Part shown: piece after piece, positions 17,408 through 25,843 of the stretch
How positions within the stretch are numbered: position 1 is the stretch's first letter
Layout: every line of letters begins with the position of its first letter
Assembly: GCA_030433415.1 (NCBI GenBank)
Contig: JAUIMF010000007.1
Coordinates: forward strand, 21,130 to 85,129
Origin: Gammaproteobacteria bacterium
GTDB taxonomy: Bacteria; Pseudomonadota; Gammaproteobacteria; Pseudomonadales; Halieaceae
Direction of reading: 5' to 3'
Length of the DNA: 64,000 nucleotides
The notes under the pieces: model-generated
What the model saw: the letters and a program-made list of their open reading frames with translations, nothing else
Told to the model about the DNA's origin: nothing
The model's database searches: none
Position numbers and translations under genes: made by a program

Positions 17408-18376
17408 TCAGTTGCTCCAGAGCGAGGGAACTTCCGGGTCCAGATGCGCCACCAGACGACGCAGATAGGCACGAAACTCAGCCAGCTCCGTGGGCGTGAA
17501 CGCTTCGCTGGCCTTCTCATCCATGAGGCGGGAGTTCGCCAGCAGTTCCACCAATAGCTCGCGCCCCTGGGTGGTGTTTTCGTAGACGGGCTCTCCCGTT
17601 GCAGACACCTGGCACGACACCCAGCCCTGCGCCGTCATGTGTTCGAGGGTTTCGGGCTCCGGCAGGCGCCCAGTGTGCTCCAGCCGTCGCTGCAACTCGC
17701 TCAGAGTCAGGCCCGGCGTCAGACTCAGTAAGGACAGACAAAGGAACTCGGTCTCACCCATGCCCCAATCCCGGCGCAGCTGCGCTACTGGCAGCGACAG
17801 CTGAAAATGCGCGCGAGCCATCAGGTAGGACAGAAAATCCTCGGTAAACGTGGCCGTATCCACATCTACCGTTGCGCCTGTATCGTCTTCAGCAGCAGTC
17901 TGCCGCGCCTCTTTGTAGTGCCCGCCGTGAAACAGCAGGGGATCGGTATCCGCCGTGTCGAAGTCGATGACCTCGCCAACCAGAATCACATGGTCTCCGC
18001 CTTCGTACTGATAAGCAGTGCGACAGACAAAGCGTGCGGCGCAGTTGTCGAACAGGGGCACGCCCTCGGGAGACAGATGGTGCGGCACGCCGGCAAATTT
18101 GTCTTCGCCCGAGCGGGCAAAGCGGTTGGACATGTCCTGCTGGTCCTGACCCAGCACGTGTACCGCAAAATGCCCGGACTCCTGGAACGCCTTCAGGGAC
18201 TGGGCGGACTTCGCGAGTGACCACAGCACTAGGGGTGGATCCAACGAAACGGAGTTGAAGCTGCTGGCGGTTACCCCCGTCGGTCTGCCCGCGTCATCAA
18301 AGGTAGTGACAATGGTGACCCCGGTGGCGAACTGACCCAGGGCATTGCGAAACTGACGAGCATCGATCGGTGACAT
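17408..18376 (-). CDS. hsaB: HsaB/TesA1-like flavin reductase with C-terminal MarR-like domain
   Basis: 322 aa from the ATG at 18376 (GGGGAAA ribosome site); the longer frame runs into the promoter. Residues ~1-165 are a flavin reductase domain (FRNALGQFATGVTIVTT, TASSFNSVSLDPPLV, YEGGDHVILVGEV). Residues ~185-322 look like a winged-helix MarR-type module (ALMARAHFQLS, FLCLSLLSLTPGLTLSELQRRL, TTQGRELLVEL). The HPA hydroxylase reductase C1 of Acinetobacter has the same two-part layout, and there the MarR-like part senses substrate. Probable role: supplying reduced flavin to the HsaA-like monooxygenase (43794-44957) for 3-HSA hydroxylation. The oxygenase gene is about 25 kb away. Confidence 0.78.
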   Translation of the reverse strand: MSPIDARQFRNALGQFATGVTIVTTFDDAGRPTGVTASSFNSVSLDPPLVLWSLAKSAQSLKAFQESGHFAVHVLGQDQQDMSNRFARSGEDKFAGVPHHLSPEGVPLFDNCAARFVCRTAYQYEGGDHVILVGEVIDFDTADTDPLLFHGGHYKEARQTAAEDDTGATVDVDTATFTEDFLSYLMARAHFQLSLPVAQLRRDWGMGETEFLCLSLLSLTPGLTLSELQRRLEHTGRLPEPETLEHMTAQGWVSCQVSATGEPVYENTTQGRELLVELLANSRLMDEKASEAFTPTELAEFRAYLRRLVAHLDPEVPSLWSN

Positions 18377-18444
18377 GGCGTTTCCCCTATCTGGTACTGC
18401 TATGCTGTACGGCTCTGGCACGCGGGTGAATAGTCCAGCCAGAC

Positions 18445-18463
18445 AATACGCATATTGCGTATT
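18445..18463. promoter_or_regulatory. Perfect inverted repeat in the hsaB/SDR divergent promoter
   Basis: AATACGCATATTGCGTATT is a perfect 8-3-8 inverted repeat. It lies 68 bases upstream of the flavin reductase start and 72 bases upstream of the divergent SDR start, a good place for an operator controlling both. A related half (TTCGTAATATTG, 18486-18497) lies further toward the SDR. Similar TTGCGTAA/TTACGC elements occur upstream of the HsaA-like gene. An Lrp/AsnC or TetR regulator from this window is a plausible binder. Confidence 0.6.
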
Positions 18464-18535
18464 TTGTTGTGATTGAATCACCACATTCGTAATATTGCCA
18501 CGACTTTTTCAACGAAAAGCTAACTCAGGTGAACT

Positions 18536-19321
18536 ATGTCTGACTTCAAGGATCGCGTTGTGATCGTTACGGGCGGCGCCCGGGGCGTGGGCCGTGGCAT
18601 CGCCGAAGCCTTCCTTACCGCAGGCGCGCAGGTTGCCATCTGCGGCCGCTCGGAACCTGAGGAATTACCCGATGCCAAAGGCCACACGGCGTCATTTCAT
18701 GCCTGTGATGTAAGGGACGCGACGCAGTTTCAGAACGTCGTGGACCAGTTGTTGGCGGCGCACGGCCGGCTGGACGTGCTGGTGAACAATGCCGGCGGCA
18801 GCCCCGAGGTTCCTGCTCTGGAGGCGTCACCGCGCTTTACCGAGTCGATCATTCGCCTGAATCTGATCGCGCCCATCGTCTGCGCCCAGATCGCCTGCCG
18901 TGCCATGCTGGAGCAGGGTGGGGGCAGCATCGTGAACATCGCCAGCGTATCGGCGGAACGCCCCTCGCCCGGCACCGCCGCCTACGGCGCAGCCAAGGCG
19001 GGGCTGGTGAACGTGACGCGCTCTCTGGCCCAGGAGTGGGCACCCGCCGTTCGCATCAACGCCATCATTGCAGGCCTGATCCGCACCGAAGCCTCGGCCG
19101 AGCACTATGGCGGAGAGCAGGGCATGGCGTTGCTGGAATCCGCCCTGCCCATGGGGCGCATGGCAACGCCCGCCGATATCGCCGGCGCCTGCCTGTACCT
19201 CGCCCACCCCGACGCCGCCTACGTTAGTGGTGCCGCCCTGGAGGTTTATGGCGGTGGCGAACCCCCGGCATTTTTGCGCCTCGCAGAGGAGGCACGGGGT
19301 ACTCCCGCAAACGGACGATAA
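18536..19321 (+). CDS. SDR family oxidoreductase (steroid-cluster type)
   Basis: 261 aa. TGGARGVGRGIAEAFL cofactor loop, basic CGRSEPEE after beta-2 (suggests NADP), NNAGGSPEVPALEASPRF, SVSAERPSPGTAAYGAAKAG with the catalytic Tyr/Lys, and a C-terminal YGGGEPPAFLRL tail. The NNAGGSP and GGGEPPAFL elements recall the mycobacterial cholesterol-regulon SDR Rv3549c, whose reaction I do not know. It is the first gene of a plus-strand operon with an ACAD pair and an MFS transporter, and shares the palindrome-bearing promoter with the flavin reductase. Confidence 0.75.
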   Translation: MSDFKDRVVIVTGGARGVGRGIAEAFLTAGAQVAICGRSEPEELPDAKGHTASFHACDVRDATQFQNVVDQLLAAHGRLDVLVNNAGGSPEVPALEASPRFTESIIRLNLIAPIVCAQIACRAMLEQGGGSIVNIASVSAERPSPGTAAYGAAKAGLVNVTRSLAQEWAPAVRINAIIAGLIRTEASAEHYGGEQGMALLESALPMGRMATPADIAGACLYLAHPDAAYVSGAALEVYGGGEPPAFLRLAEEARGTPANGR

Positions 19322-19456
19322 ACCCGGCGCGGCAAATCACTAGAATTACCCCAATGAAGCGGCGTTTCGTCCGACCGGCCCGTCGTCAGGACGACCCGCG
19401 ACGGCATCGCGCATCTGACGCCGATTGACACCCAACACGATCGAGCACCCGATACT

Positions 19457-20632
19457 ATGGATACACGCTACTCCGACGAACAACAGGCGCTGCGCAGCGA
19501 ATTGCGCGCCTACTTCCGTCGCCATGTTTCGCCAGAAATGAGCATCGAACTGGCCGGTGCAGAGGGCGGTGAAGAATTCCGCCGTATTCTGCGTCAGTTG
19601 GGTCAAGACGGCATGCTGACCCTTGGCTGGCCCGAAGAATACGGCGGACGCAACTACGGTTCAGTGGAACAGTTGATCCTGTTTGAAGAAGCCTGGCGCG
19701 TCCATGCCCCGTTCCCCCTCATCACGCTCCACAGCGTCGCGCCATCGATCATGAGCTTTGGCACCCAGGAGCAAAAGGATTTTTTTCTGCCCCAGATATC
19801 CCGCGGCGAGTGCATCATGGCCATCGGCTACTCCGAGCCCGGCGCGGGCACAGACCTCGCGTCACTGCGCACGAGCGCCGAGTTCGATGGTGAGAACTGG
19901 GTCATCAACGGCACCAAGATCTGGACCAGTTCGGCCCATGACTGCCAGTACGTCTGGCTCGCTGCGCGTACCGACACTGAGTGCAAGCGCCCGTCCGACG
20001 GCATCACTCTGTTCATCGTCGACGCGAGCGACCCCGGCTTCTCGTATTCGCACATCGAAACCGTCGCTGGTGTCGGCACCAACGTCACCTACTACGACAA
20101 CGTCAGGGTGCCCGCGAATCGCGTGGTCGGCGAGGTCAACCGCGGCTGGAAAGTCATCACCTCACAGCTGAACCACGAGCGCATTGTGCTCGCATCCATG
20201 ACCGTGCTCGCGCACAAGAATTTTGAACACCTGTTGCCGCTTCTCCAAAAGCCCGACGCTCAGGGGCACCGCCCCATCGACGACCCCCTGGTGGCGTCTC
20301 GCGTTGGCGAGGTCTACGCCGAGCTACAGGCCATGGAGCTCGTCAATCTGCGCCTGGCGAACATGATCGACGTGCATCAGATCGACGTTGCCCTGGCTTC
20401 CGGCGCCAAATTTTTCAACGTGCTGGGCATGATAGACATTCTGCACAAACTCACGGAACTGGCCGGCGACGACAGTGCGGTGGCCTTCGGCAGCACCGAT
20501 GCACTGCTAGACGGGCATCTGGAGTACGACTACCGCAGCGCGCAGGTGAACACCTTCGGTGGCGGTGCCGTTGAAGTGTTGCGTTCCATGACCGCGAGCA
20601 TGGCCCTGAACATGCCCTATACGATTGCCTGA
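19457..20632 (+). CDS. ChsE-type acyl-CoA dehydrogenase, large subunit
   Basis: 391 aa. MDTRYSDEQQALRSELRAYF start, LGWPEEYGGRNYG, MAIGYSEPGAGTDLASLRT, KIWTSSAHDCQYVW, a 'NVTYYDNVRVP' segment, SQLNHERIVLA and C-terminal FGGGAVEVLRSM. These resemble mycobacterial steroid ACADs FadE26 (ChsE4) and FadE29 (ChsE2), which pair with a smaller partner to dehydrogenate C24 or C22 side-chain CoA esters. I cannot separate the two assignments by eye. The partner gene follows after 22 bases. Confidence 0.8.
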   Translation: MDTRYSDEQQALRSELRAYFRRHVSPEMSIELAGAEGGEEFRRILRQLGQDGMLTLGWPEEYGGRNYGSVEQLILFEEAWRVHAPFPLITLHSVAPSIMSFGTQEQKDFFLPQISRGECIMAIGYSEPGAGTDLASLRTSAEFDGENWVINGTKIWTSSAHDCQYVWLAARTDTECKRPSDGITLFIVDASDPGFSYSHIETVAGVGTNVTYYDNVRVPANRVVGEVNRGWKVITSQLNHERIVLASMTVLAHKNFEHLLPLLQKPDAQGHRPIDDPLVASRVGEVYAELQAMELVNLRLANMIDVHQIDVALASGAKFFNVLGMIDILHKLTELAGDDSAVAFGSTDALLDGHLEYDYRSAQVNTFGGGAVEVLRSMTASMALNMPYTIA

Positions 20633-20654
20633 GGCCGATTGCGAGGATCCCGCC

Positions 20655-21794
20655 ATGAATTTCACGCTTAACGAAGACCAGGCAGCCATCAAGGATGTGG
20701 TGGACCGCATGTTCGCGGACCTGTGCACCGATGATCGCATCAAAACGGAATACGCCAGCGCCCAACCTCTGCACCGGGAGCTCTGGCAGCAGCTGGCCGA
20801 GGCCGGCGTACTGGGCGCCTCACTGCCGGAAGCCGTCGGTGGATCCGGACTCGGATTTACCGAGACCTGCCTGCTGCTCGAGGCCCAGGGTCGTAGCGTT
20901 GCCCCCCTGCCACTGCTCGAGACCGTGGTGGCAGCCGCCCTGCCCCTGAGTCGCCACGCACGCAGCGAGTCGGTCGATACGCTGCTGGGCGCGGTGTGCC
21001 GCGGCGAGGCAATGATTGCCTGCGTGCGCCCCTACGAAGGATTGCAGGATCGCTCACCCCTGAGCGCCCGCAACCAGGGCGACACCTGGATACTGAGCGG
21101 TGAGAGTGCCAGCACCGCCTGGGCGCCTGTCGCCACGCACCTGCTGGTCGAGGCCCAGAATGACGAAGGTGAAACCAATTTCTTTGTAGTGGAACCGGGT
21201 GCGGCGGGAATTCGCAGCACCGAACAACAGCACATCGGCGGCTTCTGCGCTGCCACGCTGAGCTTCGACCACGTGCAGCTCCCCGCTGCAGCGCTTGTCG
21301 CCAGTGGCCAGGCCGCGCAACAGCTACGGCAGACCGGGTCCCAACTCGTATTCACCGGACTTGCCGCAATGCAGGTGGGCGTGCTCGAAGAGGGGCTTAA
21401 ACGCACCGCCGAATACGATAACGAGCGCAAGCAGTTCGGCCGTCCACTATCGAGTTTTCAGGCTGTGGCACACCAGGCCGCCGATGCCTACATGGAGATT
21501 GAAGCACTGCGGGGCGTGTACTGGCGGGCCATGGACGACATCGACGCGGGTCGGAACGCCGCACTGATCACTCATGCCGCCAAGTACTGGCTATGTCGCG
21601 CCGGCCACCGGGTGGCGCATACCGTAATGCACCTGCACGGCGGTATGGGCCAGGACCTGGAATATCCGATTCATCGTTTCTTCACCTGGGCCAAGCGCAA
21701 CGAGCGCTATCTTGGCGGCGCGACTACCCACAGCCGTGCCCTGGGCAAGCTGCTGGGCGATGACTCCAACGCCAGCCTGTCCCTCGCGGCCTGA
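20655..21794 (+). CDS. ChsE-type acyl-CoA dehydrogenase, small subunit
   Basis: 379 aa from the ATG at 20655, chosen over an upstream TTG because GAGGA precedes it. MNFTLNEDQAAIKDVVDRMF, ERKQFGRPLSSFQAVAHQAAD and the C-terminal VMHLHGGMGQDLEYPIHRFF followed by YLGGATTHSRALG. The HLHGGMG-YP-HR pattern is what I remember for FadE28 (ChsE1) and FadE27, the partners of ChsE2 and ChsE4. With the 19457 product it should form an alpha2beta2 steroid-acyl-CoA dehydrogenase acting just before the fused hydratase at 24643. Confidence 0.8.
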   Translation: MNFTLNEDQAAIKDVVDRMFADLCTDDRIKTEYASAQPLHRELWQQLAEAGVLGASLPEAVGGSGLGFTETCLLLEAQGRSVAPLPLLETVVAAALPLSRHARSESVDTLLGAVCRGEAMIACVRPYEGLQDRSPLSARNQGDTWILSGESASTAWAPVATHLLVEAQNDEGETNFFVVEPGAAGIRSTEQQHIGGFCAATLSFDHVQLPAAALVASGQAAQQLRQTGSQLVFTGLAAMQVGVLEEGLKRTAEYDNERKQFGRPLSSFQAVAHQAADAYMEIEALRGVYWRAMDDIDAGRNAALITHAAKYWLCRAGHRVAHTVMHLHGGMGQDLEYPIHRFFTWAKRNERYLGGATTHSRALGKLLGDDSNASLSLAA

Positions 21795-21799
21795 TTATT

Positions 21800-23035
21800 G
21801 TGAACAAGCCCAACGGACTGTTCTATGGGTGGGTGCTCGTCGGTGCCCTGCTGATACTGCAGATGGTGGGCATCGGCACCATCAATTATTCCTACAGCCT
21901 GATTGTGCTGCCGTTCCAGACCGAATTTGGCGCCACCCGGGTGATGATGATGCTCGGCATTACCCTGATGCCGCTGTCATCGGCGCTGATGTCGCCGTTC
22001 CTGGGTAAGGCCATCGACCGGCATTCCCTACGCTTTTTTGTGTTGCTTGGCGCGGTGTTGCTTCCCGTGGGCTTTCTGCTGCTGTCGCTGATTACCGCCA
22101 TGTGGCAGGTACCGGTGATCTATGCCCTGTGCATGGGCTATGCCACGCTGATGCTGGGTCCGCTGGGTTCGTCGACGCTGCTCTCGCGCTGGTTCCAGCA
22201 GCGCCTGGCATTTGCCATGGGCATTGCCGCCATCGGCACCTCTATCGGGGGCTTTGTGTTCCCGCCCCTTGTGAGCTGGCTGATTGAAAACCATGGCTGG
22301 CGCGATGCCCTGCGCCTCATGGCGATTGTTATCGCCGCGCTGACGGTGCCGGCGGCGGCGCTGATCGTGAATCGCCCGTCGGACCGGGGCCTGGTCCCCT
22401 ACGGTACCGGTGATACCAGTGCCCCCACAGCGGGTGCTACCGAGGCGCCCCAGGTCTGGAAGGATCGCAACTTCTGGCTCATCGCCGGCGTGCTCGGTTC
22501 GCTGTTCGCCGCCTACGGCGCCATACTTTCGAACCTGGGTCCCTTTGCCGTTGAGTCCGGCTTTGCCCGTGACAAGGCGGCGCTGCTGATTGCCCTGGTT
22601 GCGGTGATGGGCATGATCGGAAAACTGGGTTTTGGCTTTGTGGCCGACAAGGTGGATCTACGCCTGGCTTTGGGTGTTGCCGTTGTGCTGGTCGTCGCAG
22701 GACTGGGTGCCTTTGTCGTCGGCGGACAGACCCTGATCATTGTCGGTTGCATCAGCATCGGGCTGGCCGCCGGCGGCATGTTGCCCGTGTGGGGAGCCAT
22801 GCTCGCCTGGATCTTCGGCGTTGCTCACTACGGCCGGGTCATGGGCATGATGAACCCCTGCATCATTCCCCTCTCGATTCTGGGCCCACTGTTCACCGGC
22901 GCGCTGCGCGACCAGAGCGGAAGCTACGACAGTGCTTTTATGGCGTTTTGTGTAATGCTGCTGCTGTCCCTGGTGCTTATCGCCGGCATCCGGGCACCCC
23001 AAGCGGCCGAATCAGGCGCTGCGCAGGGCAGCTGA
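21800..23035 (+). CDS. MFS transporter (12-TM), possible steroid/acid uptake
   Basis: 411 aa, GTG start. Hydrophobic throughout with about 12 predicted membrane segments (e.g. FYGWVLVGALLILQMVGIG, FVLLGAVLLPVGFLLLSLI) and a central hydrophilic loop near residues 190-215 (RPSDRGLVPYGTGDTS). The GRxxD-like 'GKAIDRHSLRFF' after TM2 supports the MFS assignment. It resembles the oxalate/formate or monocarboxylate-type subgroup. Located at the end of the SDR-ACAD-ACAD operon, it could move a steroid acid or a degradation product across the inner membrane. Its last 24 bases overlap the convergent delta4-KstD gene. Confidence 0.8.
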   Translation: MNKPNGLFYGWVLVGALLILQMVGIGTINYSYSLIVLPFQTEFGATRVMMMLGITLMPLSSALMSPFLGKAIDRHSLRFFVLLGAVLLPVGFLLLSLITAMWQVPVIYALCMGYATLMLGPLGSSTLLSRWFQQRLAFAMGIAAIGTSIGGFVFPPLVSWLIENHGWRDALRLMAIVIAALTVPAAALIVNRPSDRGLVPYGTGDTSAPTAGATEAPQVWKDRNFWLIAGVLGSLFAAYGAILSNLGPFAVESGFARDKAALLIALVAVMGMIGKLGFGFVADKVDLRLALGVAVVLVVAGLGAFVVGGQTLIIVGCISIGLAAGGMLPVWGAMLAWIFGVAHYGRVMGMMNPCIIPLSILGPLFTGALRDQSGSYDSAFMAFCVMLLLSLVLIAGIRAPQAAESGAAQGS

Positions 23036-24484
23036 GCGTCCGGCGCGGCGACCAAAAAACGTCGCGTCACCCACCGACAGGCCCGACGCATAACCATCCC
23101 CCCGCCGGGGCACCCCCGCCGTTGTGCGACCCGCTGCAAACAAACCGGGGATAGCACTTCCATCGTCCCGCAGCACCTGACCGTCGACCGTGGTTACCAG
23201 GCCTCCCAGCGTGAAGTGCGGCACGAAGGCCCCGTGACCCGGCGTGCAGTCCAGCGCCGCATAGGGCGGCTCAAGTACGCGAAGGTAGCGGGGGTCCTTG
23301 TGGTAGGCCGGGTCTTCATCGCGAGCGGCGCATTCGTTGTAGCGTTGTAGCGTTTGCACCAATGACCCTGTCGGCAGACCCAGCTCGCCCTCCAATTCCT
23401 CCACCGTCTCTCCCGTGCCCGCAATCGGCGCGTTCAGATACGGTGGCGGTTTGAACTCATCCCAGACCGAGAAGACCAGAAAGCTGCGACCCTCACGCTG
23501 CGCCATGGCCTTGGCACCGACGCGACCGTGATAGCAGTCTTCATTGATAAAGCGCTGCCCTTCGGCGTTGACAAAAATGCCTTCGGTCAACGGTACCGGC
23601 GGATAGAAGGCCAGGCTGATGAAGCCCTCGTGCATGTTCTCTACCGCGGCCCCCAGGCCCTGGCCCATAAGAATTCCACTGCCCATGTCACCGGGATTAC
23701 CAGTCTTGATGGTGCCCCGGGCCTTCAGCGCCGGTGCATAGTGCTCAAGCATGGCATCGTTCATGACAAAGCCGCCCGCGCAGAGCACCGCGCCCCGTCG
23801 CACGCGCAGCGTGTGCTCCTTAAGGTCGCGCCGGTAGACCAGACCCACGACGCCCTGACCATCCGTGACCAGGCGCAGCACCCGTGACTCCAGCAACACA
23901 TCGATCTGACGGTCGCCAATACGCGACGCCAGCGTATCCATGAGCAGGGGGCCACCGTTGTCCCCCTCGACCTGCAGGTTGTGCCCCCTGGGGCATGGCA
24001 TGGCAAGGTCGCGATAGGGCCAGGACGTCTCACTTCCGGTGTACAGCAGGCAATCATCGGTCAGTGCCATGACCGCTCGCTCATCCAGAAATGAGCGTTT
24101 GAAGGGCACACCCAGTTCCTCGAGCCAGGCAAAGTGCGCAGCGGCGCCCTCACAGTAGGCCGTGATCTTGTCCATGGGAGCGTTATCGCCCGCGCTCTCG
24201 CGCAGATAGCTCACCATATCTGCAGTCTCATCGTGAAATCCGCAGGCCTGCTGCACGGCGGTACCGCCGTTGCCGCCAAGATACAACTCAGCGCTCGACA
24301 AACGGGTAGAACCACCGCCTTCGGAAGCCAGATCCAGCAGCACCACGCTCGCCCCCTGATCGGCGGCCTCGATGGCCGCACAGGCGCCGGCACCACCGAA
24401 ACCCACGATCGCCACATCGGTTTCGTGATCCCAATGGTCGATGTCGGCGCTGGAAAGCGGGGCGATGGGATCAGACGCGGGCAT
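23012..24484 (-). CDS. 3-ketosteroid delta4-(5alpha)-dehydrogenase-like flavoprotein
   Basis: 490 aa FAD-dependent dehydrogenase of the KstD/fumarate reductase group. GFGGAGACAAIEAADQGA FAD loop, LYLGGNGGTAVQ, and near the C-terminus a GDGYASGLSVGDATFFGRRAG stretch. The Tyr-Ala-Ser there matches the catalytic Tyr466/Ser468 that I recall for Rhodococcus delta4-(5alpha)-KSTD, distinguishing it from delta1 enzymes. It would oxidise 5alpha-3-ketosteroids to delta4-3-ketones, letting the organism use 5alpha-reduced steroids; proteobacterial homologues are called TesI. It diverges from the hydratase gene at 24643. Confidence 0.78.
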   Translation of the reverse strand: MPASDPIAPLSSADIDHWDHETDVAIVGFGGAGACAAIEAADQGASVVLLDLASEGGGSTRLSSAELYLGGNGGTAVQQACGFHDETADMVSYLRESAGDNAPMDKITAYCEGAAAHFAWLEELGVPFKRSFLDERAVMALTDDCLLYTGSETSWPYRDLAMPCPRGHNLQVEGDNGGPLLMDTLASRIGDRQIDVLLESRVLRLVTDGQGVVGLVYRRDLKEHTLRVRRGAVLCAGGFVMNDAMLEHYAPALKARGTIKTGNPGDMGSGILMGQGLGAAVENMHEGFISLAFYPPVPLTEGIFVNAEGQRFINEDCYHGRVGAKAMAQREGRSFLVFSVWDEFKPPPYLNAPIAGTGETVEELEGELGLPTGSLVQTLQRYNECAARDEDPAYHKDPRYLRVLEPPYAALDCTPGHGAFVPHFTLGGLVTTVDGQVLRDDGSAIPGLFAAGRTTAGVPRRGDGYASGLSVGDATFFGRRAGRSAALRSA

Positions 24485-24642
24485 CTTGCGGACTCCGGGA
24501 GAGATTGTTGCGCATCATAGGGCGGCACTCCGCTACCCGAGTAGTCCGACTGGCTTAGGAAAAGCAACCGGTAAAAAGCGCAGCAACAGGCGCCCGTGCT
24601 TTACCATCGCGGCACCAGAATCTGATCCCATAGGAGCCCCCG

Positions 24643-25650
24643 ATGAGTGAAGCCACCACCGATAAGGTCCGCGAAGAGGTTGAACGATTTGTCGGCCGTC
24701 GCCTGGGACCCTACCTGAGCTACAACGCGGTCAGCCGGGCGCAGATCTGGCAGTGGTGCTCGGCCTTGAGTGACGCCAACCCGCGGTATCTGCCCGAAAA
24801 TGGCGCCCCTGCAGTGGCGCCTCCGGCCATGATGCAGGCGTGGACCATGCGGGACTCCCATTTTCGCTACGCCCCCGGCTCCGTCAGCGACGAGCCGTTT
24901 GAGGTGCTCGCTGTGCTCCGGGAACTGGGCTATGGGGCCAACGTGGCGGTCAGCTATGACATCAAATTTCATCGTTACATTGGTGAAAACGATCGCGTGC
25001 ACAGCTACAGCACCGTCGCCCACATCACCGAACTGAAGCAGACCGCGCTGGGCGAAGGTTATTTTGTGACGGAGCGAGCGGAGTACTTCGACCAGACTGA
25101 CACGGCGTTCGCCGAAGCCACCATCAGCTATTTTGCCTACAGACCTGCCGCAGGCGCTGGTGAGGGCGAAGGCGACTCGAACAGTGCAAAAAGGGATGCA
25201 CCTGCCTCATCGGAATCCGGTGCGTTAACCTGCAACACGGGCCCGATGCCCACGGTGGCCGAGGGTGATGAACTTCCACCATTGCCGATCCCCATCACAG
25301 CCACGCTGATCGTAGCAGGCGCCGTGGCTTCACAGGACTTCACCGAGGTACACCACGACTACGCCGCCGCCCGCGAGGCCGGCATGAACGATATTTTCAT
25401 GAATATTCTGACCACCTGCGGGCTGTGCGCCCGCTACCTGACCGACTGGGCCGGCCCTCAGGCGCGCCTCGAGACCCTGAGTTTTCGCCTTTTTGCACCC
25501 AACACGCCGGGCGACTGCATGCGTTTCACCGGCGCCGTGGAATCGTTGGAGCAGACCCCTGACGCACGCCGTGCCGATATTGCCTTCAAAGGTAGTAACA
25601 GCTTCGGACTGCACGTGGCGGGCAAGGCCCGACTCTGCACGGAGCACTGA
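24643..25650 (+). CDS. Fused double-hotdog steroid enoyl-CoA hydratase (ChsH2N-ChsH1-like)
   Basis: 335 aa. Residues ~1-170 resemble the N-terminal MaoC domain of mycobacterial ChsH2 (FVGRRLGPYLSYNAVSR, VAPPAMMQAWTM). Then comes a low-complexity linker (~170-210, rich in Gly/Glu/Ser/Ala). Residues ~215-335 resemble ChsH1: SQDFTEVHHD, DIFMNILTTCGL, YLTDWAGP, with the catalytic Asp/His in DFTEVHHD. ChsH1-ChsH2 hydrates the 17(20)-ene-22-oyl-CoA before Ltp2 cleavage. Here the two halves are one chain and the DUF35 part is a separate gene (6846). AGGAG ribosome site seven bases before the ATG. Confidence 0.85.
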   Translation: MSEATTDKVREEVERFVGRRLGPYLSYNAVSRAQIWQWCSALSDANPRYLPENGAPAVAPPAMMQAWTMRDSHFRYAPGSVSDEPFEVLAVLRELGYGANVAVSYDIKFHRYIGENDRVHSYSTVAHITELKQTALGEGYFVTERAEYFDQTDTAFAEATISYFAYRPAAGAGEGEGDSNSAKRDAPASSESGALTCNTGPMPTVAEGDELPPLPIPITATLIVAGAVASQDFTEVHHDYAAAREAGMNDIFMNILTTCGLCARYLTDWAGPQARLETLSFRLFAPNTPGDCMRFTGAVESLEQTPDARRADIAFKGSNSFGLHVAGKARLCTEH

Positions 25651-25843
25651 TCCGCAACCCGGGATACGCGGCTCACGAATTCCGTCGGAGGGTGCCGGTT
25701 TGGAAGTAATACATTCGGAGTAGGCGCCGCCCAAGGGTATTTGGATAGCATCCGCCTCGCTATAAGCAATAACAGCCAGATCACTGGCCCCATAAATCTG
25801 CCGACACCAGCGAGGTCCGGCGCGATTAGCGAGAGGGAAACCC

